64,000 nucleotides of DNA, taken from the NCBI GenBank assembly GCA_036768485.1, contig JAVLUZ010000154.1, positions 7,800,342 to 7,864,341 of the forward strand. The letters are read 5' to 3'. Both the position numbers and the translations under genes were made by a program. The DNA comes from Mermis nigrescens. Lineage: Eukaryota; Nematoda; Enoplea; Mermithida; Mermithidae. The notes under the pieces were generated by a model. It made no database searches and was not told the DNA's origin. It worked only from the letters and a program-made list of their open reading frames with translations. Shown one piece after another: positions 11,871-23,766 of this stretch (the stretch's first letter is position 1; every line of letters begins with the position of its first letter).

Positions 11871-12467
11871 CAAGGACGGGTTTAGCGGATGCCGACCGCC
11901 CCCACCCCCTGTCGCAAAAACCTATTGGGTGCAGTAGAGAAAAGTTGTGTAGTTTTTACTGATTTTAACCATTTTCATCATGATTTTCCAAAATTTTTCC
12001 GGCGCTTCGCGGAAAAATAATTTTTTTCAACAAAAAAAGGAAAAGAAAAATCTATTGCATTTACTGACTTTCTTGGCGGAAAAAAGTCTTATTTTTACTT
12101 CAGAAGAAAAGCTTCTGTACAGATCACTGATTCTGAGGAATTTCAAATTATTTAACGAGTAAATACATAGTAATTTAAGCAGTCCGTACTTTATAGCATT
12201 TTCTGTGCTTTGTTCAGCACTTTATTATGATTTTTGAATAATTTATAGGCGAATTCAGAACAAATTATTCGTGTTTTTTGTGGAACACTTTCGAAAACTC
12301 TTAAAATTTGCTGAATTTTCGGCATCTTTAGTGATTCTGTATATCAAAACATGTCAAAAAACGGCTAATTTGCAGGTAATGGCCCAATTTTTGAGCGATT
12401 TTTGACACTTTTAGATACATTTTTGGTTCCGTCCGCCCCCTGTCAGAAAATCCTGGATCCGCCACTG
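11871..12467 (-). mobile_element. MITE, family B (hAT-like), nested
   Basis: Ends are CAAGGACGGGTTTAGCGGAT on the left and ATCCTGGATCCGCCACTG on the right. The flanks CGTGGGGT (11863-11870) and TGTAGGGT (12468-12475) agree at 6 of 8 positions, a plausible worn target duplication. The interior shares AAATTTTTCCGGCGCTTCGCG and long AT tracts with the copies at 18314-18897 and 21792-22295. Non-coding. Confidence 0.65.
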
Positions 12468-12479
12468 TGTAGGGTTTAA

Positions 12480-12985
12480 GAATATGCACTTACTAGAAGG
12501 TCAAATACCTACCATGAAAATGAAAATACCCAACAATACCCCCGAATTCAACTTTTGAAAATTGTTTGTTTTATTCTCTGATTTTTTGGTGTCAATACAT
12601 AGAGCTAACCGAGAAACGTTAAAAAATAGTATTTTTTCGCCATAGCACCATTGTTAAGACCAATATTTGACTTTTTCGAAATTTTGCACACTCAGAACTT
12701 TGGTGCCGCCTATATGTGGGCAGCACCAAAATTCTGGGGCGGGGGTTGCAAAATTTTTTACAGGTCAAAAAATGCTCTTAAAAGCGGTGCTGTGGCGAAC
12801 ATAACTCCATTTTTTAACGTTTCTCGTCGAGCTCTATCCATTGGCATCAAAAAATCGCAGAAAAAGGAAAAAAAGTACAAAACTTGAATTCTTGGGGGTA
12901 TTGGTAGGTTTTTTTATTTTCATGTTGGGTATTTTGCCTTCTGGGGGTGCGTACCCCCAAACCCCCACGCCCATGTGTGGTGCCA
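12480..12985. mobile_element. Head-to-head pair of family A MITEs
   Basis: A minus-orientation copy (to about 12712) meets a plus-orientation copy (from about 12713) at GGTGCCGCCTATATGTGGGCAGCACC. Both share the GGTGT/CATTGGCATC and TTTTTCGCCATA/GGTG-TGTGGCG blocks of the family, so the 500 bp can form a long hairpin. The right edge ends in CCCCCACGCCCATGTGTGG. Confidence 0.7.
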
Positions 12986-13854
12986 CTATCTTATGGCTTG
13001 CACTCCCTGCTGGCACGGCACTGCTCTCTCTATCCAGCCTGCCCATGCTGGCTTATGAATGAATTAATAGCTAAATTGTTTTTTCGTGTTTCAGATGGAT
13101 TGCAAACGCTGTATTAACAATGATTTTAATGTGCTCTCCTATTGGAAGGAAAAAAACAGCTTTTCCGAATTTACATACAATTGCCATATCGGTGCTTGCA
13201 GTACCAGCCACATCAGCACCGTGTTAAAGAGTATTTAGTCGGGCGCCTCCTATACTTGATAAGACGCGCCACAATCTTAGCAACAAAAGTTTGGAAACGA
13301 AAATTTTCTTTCGCATGAATTCGGCATTTGCGTTTTCGAAAAGCTAATCTTATGCCTACCTAATCCTTATGCTTTTTTATTCTTTTTGTTGTCTACATAA
13401 GAGTAAACAATGCATCTAGAGTGTATGTGTATGTGTCACTTATATAAATTAGTAAATTTTTGCGACTCGACACCAACAATGACAAAATAATGCATGTACT
13501 CAATAAACGAAACAAATTTAGATGGAAAACGTCATGAACAATTTAATTAATTGTTAACGAACAATAAATGATCATCATTGACGGGAACGGGAATAGTAAA
13601 GGTCTTGGAACGACTCAATTTATCATTAACAGAACAATAATTGATCATTGTTAACGAGAACAAGAACAATAATGTTTTAGGAACGCTATCAATAATCGTT
13701 AAAGGAACGATATACAACTGTCGTTAACCAAAATAGGAACGATATTAGTTTCGGAACGAATTCAACTATCGTTAACGGAACGATAATTGAGTATCGTTAA
13801 CGGGAATGGGAATGATAATTGTTTTTAGAACGTTTTGCCAACACTAGATCGAGA

Positions 13855-14605
13855 CCTTTGACGTAAAGACCATTGGGCTGTCAAGTGTGTGAATGCAACA
13901 ACTGTTTTATCTTGGCAGAAATTTTCCTCAATGGAAGACCTGTGTTCGCTCTCATAGATATACATTGCACGCCCACTGCAGAAAAGTATAGTGTTAAGTT
14001 GCTATGAATTTGAAAAATGATGTATTGCCTAGCCTGCAGATTGTGATATCAGCACAAAATGCTCTAGAATAATCATTTAATGTAGTCTTTATTCTGCTAA
14101 TAGGGGAATGAAGCAGCCAACCAGTTTAGCAATTTTTAGCCATGGTTTTTCGACCCTATGTTTCTAGCACTAAGTGTCAAGTCAAAAGTGTAATCCTACA
14201 CTGAAAGCCAGGAAGCTTAGATGAATAAAAACACTGATGAGTACAATAATGATGTCTTCTCGACTTTAGACCTTTAAAAACGTTTTTTTGTCAAATTAAA
14301 AGAGTGTATGATATTTTTTAAAGCCAAGTTAATGAAAAATTTCGAAGATACGAGCCTCTCGGGTTGAATAAAAACGATGACGTTCTCGCACAGACCAAGC
14401 CACACAATTGTGTCATAATTATCGTTAAGAACACAAAAAAATCAAATTTTTGCATTTGCTAATACTCAAAGCTCATAAAAATAAAAAAGCAATATTTTGA
14501 ACCTTCTGCTTTGATATTCTGCTCTGTTTGCGCCTTTCATTTTGAATTTTTGTCTTGAGCATGCAAATAAAAAACGTTTAGTACACAACCGCATTTCTAA
14601 TCTTT
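13855..14605. other. Intergenic, no gene seen
   Basis: Probably single-copy AT-rich DNA. Short frames are unsupported. Confidence 0.35.
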
Positions 14606-15035
14606 TGCGCCAACGATGATAACAAATTTTATGGAAAAAATAATGACAACTTTCTTCAAAACAGATAATAAGACTATTTCGAAAAGATGACGACAAATTT
14701 CTCCAGAAAGGTCACAAATTTTTCTCCAGAAAGGTAACAAATTTTCAAGAAGATAAGTACAAATTTTTTGGAATACTACTATGATGCTTTTTTCAAGAAA
14801 GATAACATTTTTTTTTAAACAAAATTAAAATGCTTTTGTTCGATAGATAACAACAAATTTGTTCGAAAAGATAAGAACAAATTAAAAAAAAGATGATGAT
14901 GAATTTTTCAAATAGATAACAAGAGAAGTTTTCTCAAAAAAACACATGATGACTTTTCTCTAAAGAGATAGCAACAAATTTTTTCGAACAGATAGCGATG
15001 CTTCTTTTTCAAAAAAGATATTGATGGTTTTTTCA
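14606..15035. repeat. Degenerate AT-rich minisatellite
   Basis: A phrase like GATAACAACAAATTTTTTCGAAAA recurs imperfectly about a dozen times with a spacing of roughly 25-40 bp. Variants include TTTCTCCAGAAAGGTCACAAA, TTTTCAAGAAGATAAGTACAAA and TTTTTTCGAACAGATAGCGA. Too diverged for an exact period. Confidence 0.6.
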
Positions 15036-15479
15036 AAGCACGTCATTGCGAAAATTTGTACTGCAGAGCTAAGCAATTACTGTAGTCAGTGCAGCTTTGA
15101 ACTACAAGGCTAAGGCCAGGTTGGCAAAAGTTCGGGTCAGTGCTGCAATTCTGCAACATTGCTTAGGTCAAATTAAGGGAGTGGGAACAAGTGTCTGAGA
15201 TTGACAGTGGGGTATCCTGAAAGTGGGTAATCCTAATTTCAAATGCCTTAGCGGTTAAACATGAAATATATAGTGATGTTAAATGGAAATGGACAAAGTA
15301 GCGATGCAGCAAAATGGTGTGAAAGTCAGAGGTATGTACTGTCTGCCTAATTGGCGTGATCCTGAATTCGGGTAACCGCTAAGAAGGGTGAACCCGAGAA
15401 TGAGAAAAACGGGTTCTAATGAAAAAATTCAATGGTTTTTTCCTTTTAAGCTTTTCGAATACATCTTCTGGTTGTGTTT
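15036..15479. other. Intergenic, no gene seen
   Basis: Nothing recognised. The frame 15388-15789 overlaps the beginning of the next repeat and is not coding. Confidence 0.35.
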
Positions 15480-16954
15480 GGAAATTTACTACGGCTCAAG
15501 CGCTATGTTTGACTTACCTATAAACTTTCTCGAAGTCAAAGCGGATTTCGATCAAACTTTACACTCTAGTTGGTGGTGTAAAAACCGAATTTTGTCGAAG
15601 AATTTTCTGCCAACTTTTCTGCTTATAAGTCGGAGCAAATTGAGTGGAATAAAAAATAGGCCGATTCAATGGCTATACGTCGCAGCAATCCGCATTAAAA
15701 AACTCAATATTAAGTTATCTATGGGTATGTATAGTTTGAAATCAGGGTGTAAAATAGGCGAAAAAAATATGTTTTTCTCCCTGTTTTGATTTGTCAATAT
15801 CTCAAATAATTTGCGGATAAAAGCTTTGCACATACAAACTTCCTACGATTGAAAGGCTACAACTGGACCAAACCAAATTTTTTTGCACTCAAAGGTAGTA
15901 AGGTTCAGACTTTCAAAGTTTCCATTTGGTGTATGATGGAAAAATACTTTTTTGTCACTTTTTTGTTCGCCACTTTCTCCGTTTAGAAGTCTGTACAAGT
16001 CGAATAGAATAAAAATAAATTAATCCCCAATGGGTACACGTCAGAGCAAATTGCGTTCATTTATATTGATATTGAGCTTTTTCTGGACGTGTAAAATCAA
16101 ACATCGGGTGGGTTAAACATGTGTCTTTGTTGGTTTTTTTCTGCCATCTTCTCCGGTTATGAGTCTGGACATGACCACAAGTCAAAAATGGACCAGGAAT
16201 CGAACCTGATACGCTATTTGGCGCGTTTCACTGCACTCAACAGTGGTGTAAAGTGCTTTACATCTAATATTTATTTAATCATCAGGACATTGTGGAGACT
16301 TAATTTTTTATAAATGCTGATTGTAATATCACAGTAATAACAGAATTATGAATCCGACTAAAATCTTCTTTACACTCTATAGTTGTGTAAACTTTAAATA
16401 GGAAATTAATTTTAGTTCTAGGGTTGCAGGAGCTGAATTTTTCAAAAATCTTCTACGTAAGGTCAGAATTACGAATCTGATTGTTAATTTTCTTATACAC
16501 CCAGTACTTGTGTAAACTTTGCGCTGTTTATTAATTGGTAATGTGTACTTTACATTACAAATCCATTTTACTTCCAGAGCGTTGAAAAACTTTAATTTTT
16601 CCCAAATATGTTCCATAGGGTCATGATTACGAATTTGCTGTATGTTTTGTTCACACACAGTTGATATGTAAGATTACACTAAAAATTAAAGTTAGTTTCA
16701 GTGCATTGCAGAGGCTTATTTTTTTCAAAACGTCCCATGTAATGTAAGAATTATGAATCTTAGCGTACCCAATAATTGTGTAAAGTTTATGCTAAAAACC
16801 TTTGTTTTTTTTAAATAACGTAAGGTTGTCTTGTTTCACAAAGATAATGCTATTATTCAGGACAATATTGTTTTCCGCGTTTTTGGACTGCTTTCTTTAT
16901 TGTGGCATGTTACTGTTTGTGTTTACTCACTGAATCATGCTAATTAAATGTAGT
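15480..16954 (+). repeat. TGTAAA-type repeat, copy 2
   Basis: Carries GTGTAAA dyads near 15555, 15755, 15895, 16245, 16385, 16510 and 16785, with the phrases GGAGACTTAATTTTTTATAAA and ATCCGACTAAAATCTTCTTTACACT that define the 274-bp unit in the 62-63 kb copy. Also shares the CACTTTCTCCGTTTAGAAGTC segment with 38400, 54400 and 61840. Directly followed by the CTAGCAAAG foldback at 16955 through the conserved linker CATGCTAATTAAATGTAGTGTA. Non-coding. Confidence 0.75.
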
Positions 16955-17662
16955 GTACTAGCAAAGAAAAATGCTTCGATAGAACAAAAAGGCCGAATAT
17001 ACTTGGGATTGTGGATCATTGAGTATGTAAAAGGAGGTGACTATGAAAAAGCTACCTATGTAGATGCCTAAAATTGCTAAATCTGCTGAAAATCAGACTT
17101 TCTCTAAGCAACGCAAAAAATCGAAGTATATTCTGCGGCCTCTTAAAAAGTGTGACCTTTTAATAATTTTCAATGAATGCTTCACATTAGAGTGTACAAA
17201 CATAATGTAAAATGTTTACTTGTTGTAAATTTTTTACAAGTTGCAATACAAACTTGCTTCGTATCCTGATTGATAGAAAATTGACTGCAATTGTATTTAA
17301 AGGTGTTTTATTTTGTTATCATGAGCATTATAGCAAGCAAACCTGGCGTCAATTGAATAGTGCATACAATCGTTGCGGGCATGCAAGCATACCTACATAT
17401 AGTCTCTTTCATGTAAGCTTACGCGATTCCTACTGCTTTAAACCAACAATTCCACTGATTGTTTTGAATGCATCGATGTTTGCTATTTCACTCAATAGAC
17501 TTGTAAAGTCTCGCCTACTTTACTCTATCTAATTTCTAATAGCTACTGCGTAGCTAACTTGCTGCTTTACAATAATTTTTTGGTTCAATAGTTTAAATCA
17601 ATCTGTAGGCCCAAGTATATTGGTCTTTTTTGTTCCATCGGAGCATTTTTCTTCGATAGGTC
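16955..17662 (+). mobile_element. CTAGCAAAG foldback element, degenerate copy
   Basis: Left arm from CTAGCAAAGAAAAATGCTTC through ATATACTTGGGATTGTGG, AGACTTTCTCTAAGCAACGC and ATTCTGCGGCCTC. The right arm survives only as its outer end (CCCAAGTATATTGGTC...GTTCCATCGGAGCATTTTTC, 17611-17655). The centre (17200-17540) is the conserved non-coding core also present at 34740-35050, 35830-36130, 53090-53400 and 63470-63620. Confidence 0.75.
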
Positions 17663-18313
17663 TTCAAATATTCTATAGTCTGTACCATTCCAATCGGCCC
17701 ATCTTTTGTTTTACAGCTTATTAATGTATCAGAATGTTTTATGGTTCAATTTCTTGCTGCGATTTGTTAGATGCGCCATATGTTAAGCAAAGCATGTTAA
17801 GCATCAAAAGAAGAGTTCAAAACAATCAGATGCTGCGAGAGCATAAAAGAAGCCAATTTGTGTAGTGATAACCAAATGCAGTAGTACTAAGACGTCCATG
17901 AAACTGGAAGTTTGGAATGGAGAAGACTAGTGTACAGAGTTTTACTCTAGAGCTAGAAATGCTGTTTAGAACCACTGACATTAATATAAAGTTCGGAAAA
18001 CGAAATTTACGTAATTTTTAAATATTCGATTTGATAAGAAAAGTCAAACATTCTAGGCTGTGAAGAGCATTCCTTCTATTTTCAAGAAGACGCATCATTA
18101 TCCAGCAACTAACGTTATTAAAACGACTAAAAACCATCTACCTTCCTGTGTATTTTAAAATGCTTCCAGTGAAGTTTAGTTAGGTTGAAAAATTTTTTGT
18201 ACCTTCTTTTCTTACTTAGTTATTTCGAGTATCCTCCATGTGAAATTCGATCGAGCGGATTTATTTTTCTAAGCTCCATTCAGAAAAGTACACTCATTGT
18301 CAATCCCAGATCC
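17663..18313. other. Intergenic, no gene seen
   Basis: No recognisable feature in this stretch. Confidence 0.35.
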
Positions 18314-18897
18314 CAATGGCGGATCTGAAATTTTCCTAAGGGGGCGGTATCCCAACTTTTCCAAAAACAGTCAAAAATAGGCCCGAATATTTTCCCTTAA
18401 CGCGCGAAATAGCATTTTTCGGTGTTTTACATTGCATACTTTTACATAAAATCACTTCTGACGCACGCTATATTTTTTTCAGAAAGTTTTAAAATGTTCG
18501 ACAATTTTGTGCGAAAAAATCATTAAATTTCTTCGACTTTTACAAAAATCTGGCGCGTAGCGACTTGTGAAATTAAAGCGGATAGACGTCTAGAGGCCTA
18601 ATTTGCTGTTCGATTTCCTGTTTTTATAGCATTTGATTATAAACATCGAAATTTTGACTTAAAAATAGAAGAAAACTATGCAAAAATAGGACAGAAAATG
18701 GCTTCCAGGTCGCCAAGAACGTTAATACCTAAATGTCATTAATAGATATCATCCGGCGCGTAGCGCCGGAAAAATTTGAGAAATATGGTCACTGACGGCC
18801 AAAAATCATTGCAAATTGCATATCCATTCTTTATCTCGCGAAATTTTTTTGTCCAATGGGGGAGAAGCGGCCGCCCCCCCCCTCAAATCCGCGCCTG
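18314..18897 (+). mobile_element. MITE, family B (hAT-like)
   Basis: Left end CAATGGCGGATCTGAAATTT, right end CCTCAAATCCGCGCCTG, preceded by AGCGGCCGCCCCCCC. It shares the CTAAGGGGGCGGTATCCCAA and GGCGCGTAGCG interior with sister copies. The 8-bp flanks do not match, so its insertion duplication is lost or the ends are slightly different. Confidence 0.6.
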
Positions 18898-20378
18898 TAT
18901 GTGGCTACCTTTGTAAGCAGCCCTGTATCCAGGATTTTATTCCAGGGAAGAAATGGCACACGTTAAAATCGGAAATCTCGAAAACCATTTAAAGGTAGGC
19001 AAAAATAAAAGTATTTTTTATAGTTTCTCAACGATCTCTATATAGTCGCAGAGAAAAATTTGTAAAACATATTAAATATTTTTACTTTTAGTACTTACGT
19101 ACACAAGATCTGTCATTTAAACGGTCTGCATAACTCTAATCATTTTTATTTCATGAACAACATTACTGTTTTTCTTTTTGTAGTCAATCTTTGTGCTTTT
19201 CGAAAAATCAGCAGAGGAAATAAATGATCCGGCGCAATATGCCAAAAAATTTGATATGTTCCCTCATGTCTAACTTGACTTTGAGGGTTCCGACCGGCTT
19301 AGAAACAAAAATGTAAGTAAACAATAAACCGGGCACAAAGCATCCCTTTTTATGCTATTATGCTCAAATTTGCACTTTTTTGGAGATTAGAAATAAAGAA
19401 AATCGCTCTCAAGGAAAAATTTGATCTCAAAAAAAGATTTAAATTTGTAGTAAATAGCTATTTTCATTGAATTTATAATGCAAAGCGCCGAAAATTTGAG
19501 CATTTTCACCCAAGGGGTACATTAAAGACCTATATAATTTCATAGTTGAGATTTCTAAAAAAAATAAAAGGGGGTACCCCCACCCTTAACCCCCTACATG
19601 CGGGCCTTTATGTACGTGTAGGTCTTAGTAGGAATGTACTAACGCTTGGTCCATTTTTTTGCCTGAAGCATCCTTTTATCCTAACCTTTATCATTAAACT
19701 TGAACTTTTTGAAAGCTCATTGAAAGTTCTACTTGATATCAATCTTAATGTTGCATATTTTTGGAAGGTTCAATCTTTTATATATGTGAGAAACACAATT
19801 GTTTGAAAAATGAGTGAATTCAAGTACTTTGACGGCTTATAGCGTAAGGACCTTATAACAGACAACAATTCCACAAAATTTAGCTGGTAGGAATTTTTAT
19901 TTTTTCTGAGTGATGTAAAAAAGTTAAAAGATATAATACCACTATATTTTTGCATTTTAACTCGAAGAAAACCAGAGCCGACTTATCACATTACTGAAAA
20001 TAGAGCTCTCGCCTGTTAATCAATGAGCCCATAAAATAATTCATTAGATGGAAAACAAGATTATCTATCTAACAAAAAAGATTTAGAAAAATAGTTTAAA
20101 TTTGCCTGACAAGACGGAAATTTTCTGGAAATATGTTGAGTCGCACTTTTCGGCCTACTGTTATCCTTCTTTGGCTCTTCTCTTTATTAAGATGAAATAA
20201 TACAAAAACTTTCATAGCGATTATTACTAGGTAAATACCTGTCCTTTAAAAAAAATGCTTTACCAGACATTTACAGTTTGACATTAGCTTTGGGGTACCC
20301 AATACTCAGTGAGTCCAAGTCAAGTATATCACAGAAAGGTGCTGACGTGCTATGCATGCCCTAAAAAATAATGAATCT
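18898..20378. other. Intergenic, no gene seen
   Basis: AT-rich. A C-run/G-run patch at 19560-19610 (GGGGGTACCCCCACCC) suggests one more decayed MITE tip. No coding signal strong enough to report. Confidence 0.35.
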
Positions 20379-20696
20379 TCAATTTAATAATATTCTAATT
20401 TTATTACCTTCTGCACCCCATCTCAGAGCAATAGGGTTTTCCAGATTATATGAAATAGCTGCTGGTGACGGTGGGGATAGATAGTGCTCTTTTATGTGGC
20501 TTATCAATCTTGAATCATTCCATTTCCAATTCGATATGTAGTCATCTTCAATAGTTATTGGTAATACTACTTGTACATTATCTTCTGTTAATAAGAATAA
20601 ACGTATAAAACCTGGGACTCTGGGAGCAACCAGGAATGCAAGAACACAGGCAAGAGCTCTTGTTAAATAATCAGGATTCATTTGAATTTGCACCTG
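20379..20696 (-). CDS. Possible internal exon, unknown protein
   Basis: A minus-strand open frame of 104 codons begins directly after an acceptor-like CTACAG at 20694-20699 and lacks a proper ATG at its edge, as expected of an internal exon. A donor-like GCAGAAG|GTAATA lies about 30 nt before the terminal TGA, so the true exon may end near 20410. The translation has a normal protein-like composition: a hydrophobic stretch ACVLAFLVAPRVPGFIRLFL, then VQVVLPITIEDDY and SNWKWNDSRLISHIKEHYL. I do not recognise the family. No partner exons were identified nearby, and it may be chance. Confidence 0.35.
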   Translation of the reverse strand, partial: QVQIQMNPDYLTRALACVLAFLVAPRVPGFIRLFLLTEDNVQVVLPITIEDDYISNWKWNDSRLISHIKEHYLSPPSPAAISYNLENPIALRWGAEGNKIRILLN

Positions 20697-21791
20697 TAGT
20701 CATGCAACTGGAAATTTTGATGAAACAGCGACTGTATAGATTTTTAGTCTGGTTATTGGTTTATGACTGCGACTTCGCCAAAGTTTGCTAAACTGATTGG
20801 CTAAACACAAAATATGACAAAGAACTATTAAATCAATCCACTGAGCGTAGAATGCATTTTAGAATCTATGACATACATAACCTTAGGTTTCAAAATTGCC
20901 AATGACCTGTTTTGCTATATGTATACTTGTATATTTTCATTAAGGGAAATGAAATATGCAGTGAGCGCCTGTGTATCACTGGATTGAAATAATAGAAAAA
21001 TGTATGGTAATAGGTCACATCTCTTAGGAGACATTATATTGGAAGATATAATATAATTGTGACGTAGCGCTAAAGCCTAGCATACAATCATATTCAGAAC
21101 TTACTCACTTCATTTGTCTCGGTGAAAGAGAACAGGGCCCAATTTTAATCGAGTAATTTCGGCATAAAATTAAAATTACTTAAATTAAATGATAAAAATA
21201 AAAGTTAAACCAATAAAAGTTGTGGTTTAAGCCGTGGTCAAACCTGGCTTAAACCAGGCTAAAGCTCTGGCCCAACCTGCCTCCAAATGAAAGCGCCAGC
21301 GAGACAGCGTTGTTTAACAATGACATAGTGCTAGTAATTTTAATGTCAAGAATGCGCTTGCTAGCTTGTGTGCAGGGAGGTGATGCGTATGCATGTTTTG
21401 TTATTCCATAATAGGATGGGAGTGTTTGATTTCTGGTAGATACATGCTTGTTTGTAGTAACATCTTTTGGGTTAATAATGCTAAGGTACTTCGGCCGTAC
21501 TAGAGAACGTACATGAAGATGACATGGGCAGAATTAGAGCAGTGCAAGCATCATTTGATTGTAGAATGACAGAATGACGCATCTCGTTTCCCAGTAATCA
21601 ATGGATTAATAAGACGACGTCTTTGCTTTTTATAGCCTGTTCTACATAAGTTAGGGTTTGAAGCATTATTCGAATCATATTTAAAGCAACTGAGTCACTG
21701 AAGACTTAGCAAAAGAAGGCTCATATGTATATGTTCTTGAATATGAAATGTGATTTACATCTTGATTCGTGCATTTTTCATGTTGGTCGGG
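20697..21791. other. Intergenic, no gene seen
   Basis: The segment 21215-21280 contains an overlapping AAACCTGGCTTAAACCAGGCT inverted phrase that could form a short hairpin. Otherwise featureless. Confidence 0.35.
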
Positions 21792-22303
21792 CACTGGCGG
21801 ATTTAGAAAGGGCCGGGAAGCGGCCATCCCCTGTCATCAAAAAATATTTGGAAATATTTGGGTGCAATGAAGAAAAGATAAGTATTTTCTGATGATTTTA
21901 GCCATTTTTATCATGATTCATTAAATTATTCTGGCGCTTCATGCAGGAATAGTACTCATTAATGACATTTACTCATTATCTTGGCAATCTTAGAAAACTC
22001 AAATTTACGTCGGAAGAGTAATTCTTGTACAGAACAAAGATTTAACCCCTACAATGATTTCTCGATTGTTCTTTGGCGTTTTAGTGTGAATTTTTGCATT
22101 AATTATGTGAGTTTTTTGAGAAAAAATACCTAGGAAAATTTCAAAATTTTTCACTTTGTTTGCATCAGAAATAATTCTGCCTATCAAAAGACAGCAAAAA
22201 CCGGTATTTTGAGCATAATATCCGAATTTTTGGATATTTTCTGATACTTTCAAGAAAATTTTGGGTTCCTTCATTGTCAGAAAGATCCGCCACTGTGGTC
22301 GGC
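21784..22303. mobile_element. MITE, family B (hAT-like), with 8-bp TSD
   Basis: Body 21792-22295: left end CACTGGCGGATTTAG, right end AGATCCGCCACTG. Flanks TGGTCGGG (21784-21791) and TGGTCGGC (22296-22303) agree at 7 of 8 bases. The interior has CTGGCGCTTCATGC and long AT tracts like the other family members. Confidence 0.75.
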
Positions 22304-23057
22304 AGGTACGATTAGATGTTGTGTTTGTAACACTTGTCAATTAATTAATCAAAATCCAGAAATTAAGTACTTTCTCATAAAACTTTTGATAATTTCTAGT
22401 TTTCATCGAAGAAATTCTAAGCAAAAATTATTCTGGGCTGGGGCGGAAGAGATCTTGGGGCCGGTTGTCCCAATGGCCCAACATAATTGGGGAGATAAAG
22501 AATGGATATGTTATTAGCAATTATATTTGCAGTGAAATATAATAATTTCTTAAAATGTTCCAAGGATGATATTATACATTAAATCTACTTTTACCGAGCT
22601 CTAGATCCGTGATCTAGTTGCCTGTTTTTTGCAATTCACTGTAAGGCCACAAATTCTTAAGTGGCAAGCTTCTTAGTACCCTCTTTTTTACTGCAACACG
22701 TGCTTTATTGGGCAAAAGAATACGTATTGACCTATATTTTATTAGAAAAGCTTGATTTCATGATTTTATAACAAGTGTTACGCGTGTTGCAGATCGTATT
22801 TCTTACACATTTTTGAATATTCAAATACGTTTTTTTTCAATTGGTTTTCAGTTTTATGCAAACTTATTGACATTTTTTGAAATCATCATGCTCTTGGCTA
22901 CAAGAGATATGTATTTTTATTCATTTTTGTTATCTCCCCAATGACTAGATTTTCAATCTAGACGTTGGTAAGTCTAGGTGCGTGACCCCTCGGTCAGGAG
23001 GGTTAATGACATCTATTTACTTTCTTGACGACCTGCAAATCGACCTAAAATATCCAG
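22304..23057. other. Intergenic, no gene seen
   Basis: No recognisable feature except ordinary AT-rich DNA up to the acceptor-like site at 23056. Confidence 0.35.
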
Positions 23058-23275
23058 CAAAATGAAGAATTGGCTTTTGCAATGACTTTTGCTTTATTGC
23101 TAAACGTCGTTTCTCAAATTCTTCCAGGAATACTATATATTAATGACATTTATCTGATTCCTTGGGGAACTTGGAAGTCATGTGCGCCAGAACAGGAACA
23201 AGTTTTTGAAGCAGCAAATATTTCTATGACTCCTAAAACGGTTTCTGGAATTGAAGAAACAGCTAGCTACTAGTA
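23058..23275 (+). CDS. Possible exon, weak resemblance to an SLC3A/maltase segment
   Basis: Open plus-strand frame starting after the acceptor-like ATATCCAG (23050-23057) and ending at TAG, with a donor-like CTA|GTATTT just there. The product contains FALLLNVVSQILPGILYIND and then IYLIPWGTWKSCAPEQEQV. The order (hydrophobic helix, LPG, aromatic, D/E, I-L) recalls the 'LPGTPVxxYGDEIG' turn of alpha-amylase-like and SLC3A heavy-chain proteins, but the core glycine and tyrosine residues differ, so the resemblance is loose. There are no neighbouring exons. It could equally be a chance frame. Confidence 0.3.
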
Positions 23276-23484
23276 TTTCAACATGATTTTCTTCCATTTT
23301 TAAGCTTAAGTGTTACAAGTTTTCAATGCTTCGTTAGCGTCGATTGCAGCGAATATGTAAAGCAACATTCGATTTTTCCACCTTTACGTGCATTATCTTA
23401 TCTTACCTCTCAAAAATTTTTTTGGCCATGTGGCGCGCCCCAGGCCGAACAACCCCTCCCCACCGCATACAAATGAGACTCAGC

Positions 23485-23766
23485 ATCATAGGTGGGCGTC
23501 ACCAAAGCTCTGAGGAGGAGCAAGATTTTTTTCGAAGGTCAAAAAAAAGGCCTCAAAAATTGTGGTATGGCGGAGAAACACTATTTTTCAACGTTTCTCA
23601 GCGAGCAATATCCATTGGCATCGAAAAAATTGCGAAAAAAACAAAAAAAAATTCAAAAAATTAAATTCTGGGGAAGAGTATTTTGATTTCTGGGGAAGGG
23701 GTTATTTTGGTTTCTTGGAGGGGGTGCATACCTCCTTGAACCCCCCACGCCCAGGTATTCACAGCA
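23485..23766 (+). mobile_element. MITE, family A
   Basis: Starts CATAGGTGGGCGTCACCAAAG and ends CCCCCCACGCCCAGGTAT. Direct repeat CAGCAT lies before the left end (23482-23487) and just after the right end (23762-23767). The interior GGTATGGCGGAGAAACACTA and CATTGGCATCGAAAAAAT blocks match the other copies. Three overlapping open frames here are products of the repeat, not genes. Confidence 0.7.

Larger units (their letters stand above)
11468..13854. mobile_element. Non-autonomous hAT element with perfect 8-bp TSD
   Basis: Element body 11476-13846 (2371 bp). Both ends carry the 16-bp terminal inverted repeat TAGTGTTGGCAAAACG without mismatch. The direct repeat GATCGAGA flanks it at 11468-11475 and 13847-13854. 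An 8-bp duplication and a YAGTG-type start are hallmarks of the hAT superfamily. Subterminal zones (about 11490-11790 and 13540-13830) are packed with CGTTAACGGAACGATAATTG-like repeats in both orientations, the usual arrangement for transposase binding sites. No transposase frame is present. The interior carries a family B MITE (11871-12467) and a head-to-head pair of family A MITEs (12480-12985). Confidence 0.88.

Noticed and set aside
15388..15789. 133-codon frame rich in Trp, Phe and Lys
   Set aside because: Lies in the TGTAAA repeat; not open in sister copies at 38 and 61 kb.
17212..17532. 106-codon frame with CYHEHYSKQ, LNSAYNRCGHAS
   Set aside because: The same DNA in the other foldback copies gives frames with shifts and stops; conservation is at DNA level only, as a repeat core.
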